From Acidobacteriota bacterium (GTDB lineage Bacteria; Acidobacteriota; Holophagae; Holophagales; Holophagaceae): DNA of 64,000 nt. The translations under genes and the position numbers were made by a program. The stretch is taken from positions 44,894 through 108,893 of the forward strand of contig JACPYP010000005.1 in the NCBI GenBank assembly GCA_016195985.1. Direction: 5' to 3'. Under the pieces are notes generated by a model, which saw only the letters and a list, made by a program, of their open reading frames with translations, was not told the origin of the DNA and did not search any database. Positions 11,676 through 19,487 of the stretch are shown piece after piece; within the stretch, counting starts at the first letter, position 1, and each line of letters starts with the position of its first letter.

Positions 11676-12842
11676 ATGATGTTCCTGATCAAGAACGCCG
11701 ATATCTACAGCCCTGAACCCGGCGGCCGCTGCGATGTGCTCGTCGGCGGCGGCAAGATCCTGCGGATGGAGCCGGACATCCGGATCTCCCGCAAGTACGC
11801 CGACGTGATCGACGCCCGCAACCTGAAGGCCGTGCCCGGCTTCATTGACGGCCACGTCCACATCATGGGCGGCGGCGGCGAAGGCGGCTTCGCCACGCGC
11901 ACCCCGGACCTGCCCCTGACCGACGCCATCGCCGGCGGCGTCACCACCGTGGTGGGCTGCCTGGGCACCGACGGCTACACCCGCACCATGGCCGGACTGC
12001 TGGCCAAGGCCAAGGGCCTGGACGAGGAAGGCATCAGCACCTTCGTCTATTCCGGCTCCTACGGCGTGCCCCTGCGCACCCTCATGCCCAGCCTCGAGGA
12101 GGATCTGCTCTTCATCGACAAGGTTATCGGCGCGGGCGAAGTGGCCCTGTCGGACCACCGCTCCAGCCAGCCCACCTTCGAAGCTTTCGCCCAGGTGGTG
12201 GCCACGGCGCGCCGCGGCGGCATGCTGTCGGGCAAGGCGGGCATCGTGAACGTGCACCTGGGCGACGGCCCCCGGGGGCTGGAATTCCTCCGGCGCGTCA
12301 TCGATGAAACGGAGCTCTCCCCCCAGCAGATGCTCCCCACCCACATCAACCGCAACCCGCGGCTCTTCGAGGAAGGCATCGCCTACGCCAAGGGCGGCGG
12401 CTTCGTGGATTTCACCACCTCGACCCTGGCCTCGTACCTGGAAGATGGCGAGATCCCCTGCGCCCGGGCCCTGCGCCTCATGCTGGAGGCGGGCGTGGAT
12501 CCCGGCCAGATCACCTTCACCTCGGACGGCCAGGGCAGCCTGCCCGACTGGGACCGGCAGGGACGGCTGCAGGGCATCTCCGTGGGCCGCGTGCAGTCGC
12601 TGTACCAGGCCGTGCGCCAGGCTGTGCTGCAGGAGGGCCTGCCCCTCGAAACCGCCCTGCGCGTCATCACCTCCAATCCCGCCCGCATCCTCAAGCTGAA
12701 GGGCAAGGGGCGGCTGGAGCCAGGCATGGACGCCGACATCGTGCTGTTGGACCCTAAGGATCTGCAGGTGCGCACGGTCATGGCCAAGGGCTGCCTGCTG
12801 ATGAAATCCGGCAAACTGATGGCGAAGGGATTGTTCCAGTGA
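11676..12842 (+). CDS. iadA: Isoaspartyl dipeptidase (beta-aspartyl dipeptidase)
   Basis: An amidohydrolase-superfamily enzyme of 388 residues (E. coli IadA has about 390) that hydrolyses beta-aspartyl dipeptides, including the beta-Asp-Arg released by cyanophycinase. Metal ligands H60 and H62 are in GHVHIMGG, E69 follows, and the SDHRS segment (159-163) and TSDGQGS near residue 287 are conserved. A glutamate (E155, in GEVALSDHRS) stands where, as I recall it, the E. coli enzyme has its carboxylated lysine. ATG 11676 has AGGAG six bases upstream. No signal peptide, so cytoplasmic. Its stop overlaps the next start (GTGA), so it is co-translated with the transporter. Confidence 0.9.
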   Translation: MMFLIKNADIYSPEPGGRCDVLVGGGKILRMEPDIRISRKYADVIDARNLKAVPGFIDGHVHIMGGGGEGGFATRTPDLPLTDAIAGGVTTVVGCLGTDGYTRTMAGLLAKAKGLDEEGISTFVYSGSYGVPLRTLMPSLEEDLLFIDKVIGAGEVALSDHRSSQPTFEAFAQVVATARRGGMLSGKAGIVNVHLGDGPRGLEFLRRVIDETELSPQQMLPTHINRNPRLFEEGIAYAKGGGFVDFTTSTLASYLEDGEIPCARALRLMLEAGVDPGQITFTSDGQGSLPDWDRQGRLQGISVGRVQSLYQAVRQAVLQEGLPLETALRVITSNPARILKLKGKGRLEPGMDADIVLLDPKDLQVRTVMAKGCLLMKSGKLMAKGLFQ

Positions 12843-14338
12843 ATGCTCGCGAACGCGCCTACCAGGCCGCCCAGAAGGGCAAGGCCCCCGCTCCTCCTGC
12901 GCCCCCCGCAGCCTCATCCGGGCCATCCGGCCTCAAGATGCCCCATACCCTGGTCATCGTGGCGGCCCTCATCGTGCTGGTGCTCATCCTCTCCTGGCTG
13001 GTGCCTTCCGGGGAATTCCAGCGCATGGAGAAGCTGCTGCCCGACGGCAGCCGCCTGAAGGTGCCCGTGGACGGCACCTACCACCAGCTGCCCAAGACCT
13101 ACCTGGGCCTGCAGACCCTGTTCCTCTCGCCCATCAAGGGCTTCCTGGACGGGGCGGGGCTCATTTCCTTCCTGCTCATCATCGGCGGCAGCTTCGGCAT
13201 CTTCCAGGAGACCGGCGCCGTGGAGCAGGGCATCAAGCGGCTCACGGTGCATGTGCGCCGCCACCCCTGGCTGGAGATGCTGTTCATTCCGGTCCTCATG
13301 GCCGTGTTCTCCCTGGCTGGCGCCGTCTTCGGCATGGCCGAGGAACTCATCCCGCTCGTCATGATCTTCATCGCCCTGTCCCGGGCCCTGGGCTACGACT
13401 CCATCGTGGGCACGGCCATCCCCTTCCTGGGCGCCGCCGCGGGCTTCGCCTGCGCCTTCTTCAACCCCTTCACCGTGGGCGTGGCCCAGGGCATCGCCGG
13501 CGTGCCCATCTACTCCGGCCTGGCCTACCGGATGTGCGCCTGGGTGGTGGCCACGGGCGTGGTCATCGCCTACGTGATGGTCTATGCCGCCAAGATCAAG
13601 AAGAACCCTGAGCTGAGCCCCGTGCGCGACATCGACCAAACCCGGGATCAGGCCCGGGAAAGCCAGCCCGGCGGCGCGGGCGATTCCTGGAACGCGGCCC
13701 ACATCCTGGCCCTCCTCACCTTCCTGGGCGCCCTCATCCTGCTGGTCTACGGCGTGCTGAAGCACCACTGGTACCTGGAGCCCATCGCCGCCCTCTTCCT
13801 GGGCATGGGCATCCTCATCGGCCTCATCAGCCGCATGGCCCCCAGCACCATCGCCAAGCACTTCGTGGCCGGAGCGAAGGACATGGTGGGCGTGGTGTTC
13901 ATCGTGGCCTGCGCCCGGGCCCTGCTGGTCATCGCCAACGACGCGCGCATCATGGACACGCTGCTGCTCTACGGATCGTCGGCCATCAAGGTGCTGCCCA
14001 AGGCCATGACCGCCCAGGTGATGTTCCTGCTGCAGTGCGGCATCAACTTCTTCATCCATTCCGGCACCTCCCAGGCCGCGCTCACCATGCCTGTGCTGGC
14101 GCCCCTCTCCGACTTGGTGGGCATCACCCGCCAGACCTGCGTCTACAGCTTCGCGCTGTCGGAGCTCATCAACCCCATCCTGCCCACCAGCGCCGTCACC
14201 ATGGGCGTGCTGGGCGCGGCCAAGATCCCCTGGGAACGGTGGGCGAAGTGGTTCCTGCCTCTCATGCTCATCCTCGTGGTGCTGGCCTTCCTCCTGCTGG
14301 TGCCGCCCACGATCTTCTTCCACTGGGGCCCCGTGTGA
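12839..14338 (+). CDS. YfcC-family membrane transporter
   Basis: An integral membrane protein of 499 residues from the YfcC/DcuC-like ion transporter superfamily. After a proline/alanine-rich cytoplasmic tail (residues about 1-32), a first transmembrane helix begins at PHTLVIVAALIVLVLILSWLVP. Conserved blocks follow: GSFGIFQETGAVEQGI, MAEELIPLVMIFIALSRALGYDS and the C-terminal FFIHSGTSQAALTMP. Homologues move amino acids, dipeptides or dicarboxylates. The GTG start overlaps the iadA stop as GTGA. Context suggests it imports, or exchanges, (iso)aspartyl dipeptides, aspartate or arginine; the substrate is inferred. Confidence 0.85.
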   Translation: MNARERAYQAAQKGKAPAPPAPPAASSGPSGLKMPHTLVIVAALIVLVLILSWLVPSGEFQRMEKLLPDGSRLKVPVDGTYHQLPKTYLGLQTLFLSPIKGFLDGAGLISFLLIIGGSFGIFQETGAVEQGIKRLTVHVRRHPWLEMLFIPVLMAVFSLAGAVFGMAEELIPLVMIFIALSRALGYDSIVGTAIPFLGAAAGFACAFFNPFTVGVAQGIAGVPIYSGLAYRMCAWVVATGVVIAYVMVYAAKIKKNPELSPVRDIDQTRDQARESQPGGAGDSWNAAHILALLTFLGALILLVYGVLKHHWYLEPIAALFLGMGILIGLISRMAPSTIAKHFVAGAKDMVGVVFIVACARALLVIANDARIMDTLLLYGSSAIKVLPKAMTAQVMFLLQCGINFFIHSGTSQAALTMPVLAPLSDLVGITRQTCVYSFALSELINPILPTSAVTMGVLGAAKIPWERWAKWFLPLMLILVVLAFLLLVPPTIFFHWGPV

Positions 14339-15894
14339 AGGTGGGAAGCCGGCTCCGCATGGCCCTCCTCCTGGGGTTCGGCGTCCTGGCCCCGGCGCAG
14401 GATCCCTCCGCGGATTTCATTCGGGCGGTTCGGACCGAATCGCTGCCCAAGCCTCTCGCCTCAGCCCTGGACGGTCTGGACACGAATCGCATCTCCAGCC
14501 ACCTGGCCTTCCTCACGGATCCCCGCCAACAGGGCCGTGGCCTGGGCACCCGCGGCCTAGACACCACCGCCCGTTACCTGGTGGACCATCTGAAGCAGGC
14601 CGGGATTCCCGCCCTGGGCCCTTCCTACATCCAGGCCGTGCCCCTGCGCGAGGTGCGGCCTGGCCGGGGCCAAGTGGCCCTGCGCACCGCCCGGGGAGTT
14701 CTCGCCTTCCGGGCCGGACAGGGCGCCGTGCTGCCCGGCCTGGCGCCGGGAACCCTCTCCGGCCCGGCAGTGTTCGCGGGCCACGGCATCCAGGAACCCG
14801 CCCTCGGCCACGATGATTTCCGCCACCTCGATGTGCGGGGCAAGGTGGTGGTCTTCCTGGATGGCCTGCCCTCCGGCGAAGCCTGGCGGAAACCGGAGTT
14901 CCAGGAGAAATACGCCTCTCCCCGCCCCGCCGACCGCTACGACACGCGGCTGGCCCTGCTGGAAAAGTTGGGAGCCAAGGCCGCCATCGCCGTGGAAGAC
15001 GGCCTCGCCCAGCGCATCGCCTCGGGCCAGGAACCAGCCCTGCCCTATTTCCTGGCCGCTCCCGGTGTTCCCGGCTCCGGCGAGCCGCCACTCGCCCGCG
15101 TGGCCCTGACGGAGCCCCTGAGGGCCTGGATGGCCTCCGGCGGCGCAGCCACAGCCCAGGTGTCGATTCGCGGCGAGGTGCGTCCCCTCCAGAGCCGCAA
15201 CGTCCTTGCGCTGCTGAAGGGCTCGGACCCAGCTCTTTCCCAGGAGGCCGTCCTCATCGGCGCCCACATGGACCACCTGGGCCTGCCCAAGGGCGTGCTG
15301 CATCCCGGCGCCGACGACAACGCCTCGGGCGTTTCCGCCCTGCTGGAGATCCTGCGCGCCCTCGCCGCCAGCCCGGTGGGCCCGCGCCGGACCGTCCTCT
15401 TCGCCTTCTGGACCGGCGAGGAAGAGGGCAAGTTCGGTTCCGGCCACTACACCCGCCATCCCCGCTGGCCCCTGGCCAAGACCCGGGCCTACCTCAACCT
15501 CGACATGATCGGCCACCCCTGGACGCCCGCGGATCTGAACACCCTGCTGGCGGAATCGGGCCTGAAGGAACCGAAAGCCTTCTTGGATGGATTGGATCCC
15601 GCCACCTTCGCCGAACCCGGCATCTCTTCAGGCAACCGCGAACTGGGGCCGGTGCTTGCGCAGGCGGGCCGAGGCACGGGCATGTCCCTGCACCTGGACT
15701 GGACCGATGGCCGCAACGGCGGCAGCGACTACCGCGACTTCGCACGGCTTCGCGTCCCCTTCGTGCGCTTCTTCGGCAGCTACTTCCCTGAATACCATCA
15801 GCCCGGCGACACCGCTGACAAGCTCGACCCCAACCAGGTGAAGCGCATGGCCCGCCTGGTGCTGGCCACCGCCTGGCTGCTGGCGGAGCGTTGA
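14335..15894 (+). CDS. Secreted M28-family aminopeptidase with PA-like insert
   Basis: A 519-residue zinc aminopeptidase. The GTG at 14335 overlaps the transporter stop (GTGA) and is followed by a signal peptide (GSRLRMALLLGFGVLAPAQ). A protease-associated-type region lies at about 100-260. The catalytic M28 part carries the expected two-zinc ligands in GAHMDHLG, GADDNASG, GEEEG, NLDMIG and EYHQPGDT. It would release N-terminal amino acids from peptides outside the cytoplasm. It ends the peptidase operon and is followed by a strong hairpin. Confidence 0.85.
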   Translation: MKVGSRLRMALLLGFGVLAPAQDPSADFIRAVRTESLPKPLASALDGLDTNRISSHLAFLTDPRQQGRGLGTRGLDTTARYLVDHLKQAGIPALGPSYIQAVPLREVRPGRGQVALRTARGVLAFRAGQGAVLPGLAPGTLSGPAVFAGHGIQEPALGHDDFRHLDVRGKVVVFLDGLPSGEAWRKPEFQEKYASPRPADRYDTRLALLEKLGAKAAIAVEDGLAQRIASGQEPALPYFLAAPGVPGSGEPPLARVALTEPLRAWMASGGAATAQVSIRGEVRPLQSRNVLALLKGSDPALSQEAVLIGAHMDHLGLPKGVLHPGADDNASGVSALLEILRALAASPVGPRRTVLFAFWTGEEEGKFGSGHYTRHPRWPLAKTRAYLNLDMIGHPWTPADLNTLLAESGLKEPKAFLDGLDPATFAEPGISSGNRELGPVLAQAGRGTGMSLHLDWTDGRNGGSDYRDFARLRVPFVRFFGSYFPEYHQPGDTADKLDPNQVKRMARLVLATAWLLAER

Positions 15895-15919
15895 GTCTGG
15901 CCGCGGGAAAAGCGACCTC

Positions 15920-15965
15920 TCACCACCAAGCACCCCGGCCACGCGGCCGGGGTGCTTGGTGGTGA
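15920..15965. terminator. Bidirectional hairpin, perfect 21-bp stem
   Basis: The arms 15920-15940 and 15945-15965 are perfectly complementary around an ACGC loop, and TCCTTTT follows. The gap separates the convergent M28 and CapA-like genes, so it probably ends transcription in both directions. The outer stem sequence CACCACCAAG also occurs in the inverted repeat near 32.8 kb, so it may belong to the same repeat family. Confidence 0.75.
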
Positions 15966-15989
15966 TCCTTTTCCAAAAAGATCCGCCAG

Positions 15990-17330
15990 TTAGGGCAATG
16001 CGACCTCGGCGTACCACCCCTTGCTCAGGATCTTCGTGCCGTAGGGCGCCGAGAGTTTCTGCATGAGGGCGATGATCTCCGCGCCGCGCTTGGTGCTGGC
16101 CAGGCGCGGCACGCCGAAGAGGGGGCCTTCGTCGTCGATGGTGACGGGCAGCAGCTGGATGCGCTTGAGCTTGCCCTGGTTCATCACCATGCGCACCATC
16201 ACCGTTTCCATGACCTCGCGGGAATCGCGGCGGTCCCACACGGATTCGTTGAGCCGCTTCGGCATCTCGATGTCGCGCTGGTTCAGCAGGTCGGCGTGGA
16301 TCTTATCCGGCGTGCGGTACTGGTAGATGAAATCGCCCAGGCTGTAGAAGATGGGCCTGCCCTTGTAGATCTCGATGCCACGCAGCACGTGGGGACCGGT
16401 GCCGATCACCATGTCGGCCCCGGCCTCGATGGCCCGCCGGTACATGATCTCCTCGTTGGGCGGCGTGGTGTCCTGGATGCCGTAGGCGCGGTGGTGGGTC
16501 ACGTCGTGGTTGTGCAGAGAGACCAGCAGCAAGTCCGTCTTGCGCCGGGCCAGGAGGACATCGTCCTCCATGGCGGCCACGTCCGATTCCAGGGGGCCCT
16601 CCACCTTCTCCACCTTGCCGTCCCGCAGGGCCAGGATCACCGCCGGATCGATGGTGGCCAGGGAGGGCGCATCGGGATTCTTGCTGCGGTACTTGGCCGT
16701 CCAATAGCGCATGTAGGAGAGCAACCCGACGGTGCGCTTGTGGCCCGCCAATTCGGTCTTGCCCAGGGCGTGGGCCTCGGCCAGCGTGGCGCCCGCGCCG
16801 GCATGGGTGATGTTGGCGTGGTCCAGGGCCTGCAAGCATTCCTTCAGGCCTTCTGGCCCGAAATCCATGGCGTGGTTGTTGGCCTGGCTCACCAGGTTGA
16901 TGCCCGTGCGGGCCAGCTCCCAGCGGAAGGCCGACGGCGCGCGGAAATTGTAGAAGGGCCGTTGCAGCTCGGGCCGGTCGTTGAGGGAGAATTCCATGTT
17001 GCCGTAGGCCACGTCCGCCTCCTGCATGAGGCGGAAGAGGCCCGCCCGCTCGGGTTCCTGCAGGTGGGTGATGGGCTGGTTGAAGATCAGATCGCCCACG
17101 GCCGTGAGGGTCAGGTCGCCGGGCTCCTCCTTGAGCAGTTCCGCGATGCGGCCGGACCAGTCGATGCGCTCCGTGGGCTCGGCCGGGTGGACGCGCCGCT
17201 GGTACACGGAACGAGGATCATCCTTGAGAAGGTCAGGGGCCGTCTGGGCCTGCGCTGGAGGCGCCAGCAGGGCCGCCAGCAGGGCCGGGAGGGGAGAGAG
17301 CATTCGGCGCGCGCGAGGAATCCCGGTCAT
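15990..17330 (-). CDS. CapA-family calcineurin-like phosphatase protein
   Basis: A 446-residue protein of the PGA_cap/CapA family (PF09587), with a metallophosphatase-like fold. Visible motifs are LTAVGDLIFNQP (metal-binding Asp), GNMEFSL, the NNHAMDFG block and a later IGTGPHVLRGIEIYKGRPIFYSLGDFI block. Residues 1-28 (from MTGIPRARRMLSPLPALLAALLAPPAQAQ) form a signal peptide. The ATG at 17330 has CAGGAG upstream; an upstream ATG at 17375 is AT-rich leader. CapA proteins take part in poly-gamma-glutamate export, but many members lie outside capsule loci and their role is unknown. No capB/capC are nearby, so no polymer function should be assumed. Confidence 0.8.
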   Translation of the reverse strand: MTGIPRARRMLSPLPALLAALLAPPAQAQTAPDLLKDDPRSVYQRRVHPAEPTERIDWSGRIAELLKEEPGDLTLTAVGDLIFNQPITHLQEPERAGLFRLMQEADVAYGNMEFSLNDRPELQRPFYNFRAPSAFRWELARTGINLVSQANNHAMDFGPEGLKECLQALDHANITHAGAGATLAEAHALGKTELAGHKRTVGLLSYMRYWTAKYRSKNPDAPSLATIDPAVILALRDGKVEKVEGPLESDVAAMEDDVLLARRKTDLLLVSLHNHDVTHHRAYGIQDTTPPNEEIMYRRAIEAGADMVIGTGPHVLRGIEIYKGRPIFYSLGDFIYQYRTPDKIHADLLNQRDIEMPKRLNESVWDRRDSREVMETVMVRMVMNQGKLKRIQLLPVTIDDEGPLFGVPRLASTKRGAEIIALMQKLSAPYGTKILSKGWYAEVALP

Positions 17331-17431
17331 GGACGGCTCCTGATGTTTGAATAATTTTGTTTCATTTATACGCATCAGGCAAAGATTTTTGAGCAGGCAT
17401 CCTCCAGAGCCTGCCGTTCTATGCTGGTGGG

Positions 17432-18025
17432 ATGACGACGCGGCCCGACTACTGGAACCAGATCTACGAAGACGAAGGCCGTCCCGGCTGGGACATGAAC
17501 AAGGCCACGCCCCTGGTGCGGGAACTTCTCGACCTGGCCCGCCCCCTGGGGCTGCGCGCGGGCTGCGAGCTGGCGGTGCCGGGCTGCGGCTACGGGCACG
17601 ATGCGGCCGAGCTGGCCGACCAGGGCTTCGCGGCCACCGGCCTGGATTTCGCGCCCCTGGCCATCGAGGGCGCCGTGGCGCGGCACGGGAACAAGGTGGC
17701 CTGGGCCCAAGTGGACTGGTTCAACACGGAGCTGGGCCCCTGGGACGCCCTCTTCGACCACACCTGCTTCGTGGCCATGGATCCGCCGCGGCGCGCCGCC
17801 TACGTAGAGGCCTGCGCCGGCCATCTGCGCCCAGGCGGCCTGTGGATGGCCGCGCTCTTCCACGACACGAAGGGCCAGGCTGGCCCGCCCCATGCCATTT
17901 CCATGGCCGACATGCGCGCCTTGGCCGAAGTACGCTTCGAGGTCCTCCATCTGGGCGCCGCCACCCAGAGCCACCCCCGCCGGGCGGGCCGGGAATTCCT
18001 GCTGGTGGCGAAGCGGAAGCCCTGA
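17432..18025 (+). CDS. TPMT-like SAM-dependent methyltransferase
   Basis: A 197-residue class I methyltransferase of the thiopurine S-methyltransferase/halide methyltransferase family (PF05724). The start MTTRPDYWNQIYEDEGRPGWDM matches the family's conserved W-x(n)-GW region. The SAM-binding motif I is ELAVPGCGYGHDAAELADQGF, and TGLDFAPLAIEGA gives motif II. Likely substrates are small thiols, halides or metalloids (Se, Te, As) and cannot be picked from the sequence. It is divergent from the CapA-like gene, separated by about 100 bases of AT-rich DNA. Confidence 0.8.
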   Translation: MTTRPDYWNQIYEDEGRPGWDMNKATPLVRELLDLARPLGLRAGCELAVPGCGYGHDAAELADQGFAATGLDFAPLAIEGAVARHGNKVAWAQVDWFNTELGPWDALFDHTCFVAMDPPRRAAYVEACAGHLRPGGLWMAALFHDTKGQAGPPHAISMADMRALAEVRFEVLHLGAATQSHPRRAGREFLLVAKRKP

Positions 18026-18076
18026 AGGGGCTTGGGGCGCTTCGTCCCGGCTGTGTCTCCCCCTGGCGGCTCCGCT

Positions 18077-18478
18077 TCAGCCCCTCCAGCGCGGCCCGTC
18101 GTCGCTCGCCAATGATGAAATACACCGGCACGCCGAACGCGGGGCTGGGACGGGGCTGGGGCCCGGCGCCTGCAGCTTCCGGAGATTCTTCCCCTCGTTC
18201 CGGGCCAGCGGATCGAGCGAAAAGCTGGCGCCGCGAACGAAATGAGAGATGTCCGAAAACGCGTCGTGGGGGCTGCAGAGCATCCCCTTCACGAAGGGAC
18301 TCGGACCCGCCCGGCCCTCCATCATTGGGATCTGACCGTGCCCCGCTGATCCCGTGCCCGACGAGAAATCCTGTTCCAGCTCCGCCAGGGAACCCCGGGA
18401 AAAGCCCCTGTACGGACTTCCGGGCCCCCTTGTGCAGAAACAGGAGCACCGGGTTGCGGCGATCGGCACAGGCCCCAT
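18077..18478 (-). pseudogene. Decayed alpha/beta hydrolase (proline-iminopeptidase-like) remnant
   Basis: Two minus-strand frames hold pieces of one protein. One begins LLFLHKGA, like the LLFLHGGPG oxyanion region. The neighbouring frame continues GPGSPYRGFS...LAELEQDF and then GMLCSPHDAFSDISHFVRGASFSLDPL. The first frame returns with FGVPVYFIIGE. This order matches the family start, lid and late strand (VPVYFxxG). The middle, including the serine nucleophile GxSxG, is missing. At least two frameshifts and one internal deletion would be needed, so this is a pseudogene. Boundaries are approximate. Confidence 0.6.
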
Positions 18479-18537
18479 TCGGCTCTAGGCGGTCAGCCTC
18501 CGGTCAGCAGGCTGAACAACCTCGTTGGCAACGACAG

Positions 18538-19146
18538 CTAGCCCTCCACCTGGATGGCCGCCAGGGACCGCATGACTTCATCGGCGCAGGCCTGGTAGCG
18601 CTCGCGGCCCGCCAGGCCCTCGGGGATGGTCGAGAAATCCACCGCGGGACCGGCCACCACGGTGATGCGCCCAGGCCGCGGCCACTTGGCCGAGCGCGGC
18701 CAGCATTCGTGGGCGCCGAAAAGCCTCAGGGGCACCACGGGCACCTCGCCCTTGGCGATGAGGAAGCCGATGCCGGCCTCGGCGGGCTGCAGGGCGCCGT
18801 CAGGGGAACGGGTGCCCTCGGGGAAGATCAGGACCCGATTGCCCTCCTTCAGCAGCCTCAGGATGCGCTTCATGCTGCCCAGGTCGCCCTTGCCCAGGTC
18901 CACGGGAAACACCTGGATGCGCGGCAGCAGCCAACCCAGAAAGCCCTTGAAGAGGGACTTGCGGGCCAGGTAGTAGATGGGATTGCGAAAGCTGGCCCCC
19001 ACGATGGAGGGGTCCAAGTAGCTCGCGTGGTTGGCCACCAGGAGCGCGCCGCCGCTTTCCGGCAGGAGTTCCGGATGGATGACACGGTGCCGGAAGAAGG
19101 TGAGGCCAACGAGGCGCATGAGGGTATGGGCGAAGCGGTAGATCAT
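18538..19146 (-). CDS. plsC: 1-acyl-sn-glycerol-3-phosphate acyltransferase
   Basis: A 202-residue PlsC-family enzyme that adds the second acyl chain to lysophosphatidic acid in phospholipid synthesis at the inner membrane. The catalytic H-x4-D is in NHASYLD, and the substrate-binding FPEGTRS block follows about 70 residues later. An N-terminal hydrophobic segment (FAHTLMRLVGLTFF) would contact the membrane. I chose the ATG at 19146 (MIYRFAHTL) because the residues from the earlier ATG at 19176 do not resemble the family; neither has a clear ribosome site. The downstream neighbour is the hydrolase remnant. Confidence 0.85.
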   Translation of the reverse strand: MIYRFAHTLMRLVGLTFFRHRVIHPELLPESGGALLVANHASYLDPSIVGASFRNPIYYLARKSLFKGFLGWLLPRIQVFPVDLGKGDLGSMKRILRLLKEGNRVLIFPEGTRSPDGALQPAEAGIGFLIAKGEVPVVPLRLFGAHECWPRSAKWPRPGRITVVAGPAVDFSTIPEGLAGRERYQACADEVMRSLAAIQVEG

Positions 19147-19487
19147 GGGGGGCAACCAAGGTGAAGGGCAGGTCAAGAATCCAGTCTAGGGCCTGTTTTC
19201 AAAACATTTCCCGGCGACAAACCGACAATGTCCAGATCTCAGGGGGCGGATCGCCTAGTGGTGTCCGCTCGAAACGCCTGGTGCGATCTTTACGCCCATG
19301 AACACCACGGGGCAGGGGTCTGGGGGCGTGGCAGCGCCCCCAGCGGGGTGACAGCATGGGCGCGGTCCCGCGCCCATGCGCCAGAGGGGCCATGCCCCGA
19401 TGGAAGGGTGCCTCGCCAGCTCCCCTGAATGATCCGGTTATTTCAGGCGAGGCACACTAGAATGGCGTCAATCCTCTGGAGTCAGCC
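19147..19487. promoter_or_regulatory. Hairpin-rich region upstream of an ABC transporter operon
   Basis: This divergent gap has no convincing gene. It holds several inverted repeats. One is a GGGGGCG/CGCCCCC hairpin. Another is a perfect 10-bp stem, CATGGGCGCG/CGCGCCCATG. A third has arms GTGCCTCGCC at 19408-19417 and GGCGAGGCAC at 19446-19455. A -10-like TAGAAT lies at 19458-19463, right after the last arm, and GGAG lies upstream of the ATG at 19488. The last repeat may be an operator; whether the earlier hairpins are transcribed is unknown. I do not recognise a known riboswitch. Confidence 0.4.

Noticed and set aside
15990..17330. Poly-gamma-glutamate capsule locus
   Set aside because: Only a CapA-like protein is present; capB and capC are missing, so a capsule function is not supported.
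19228..19428. Small gene of 66 codons upstream of the ABC importer
   Set aside because: It covers hairpins, has no ribosome site and no protein-like features.
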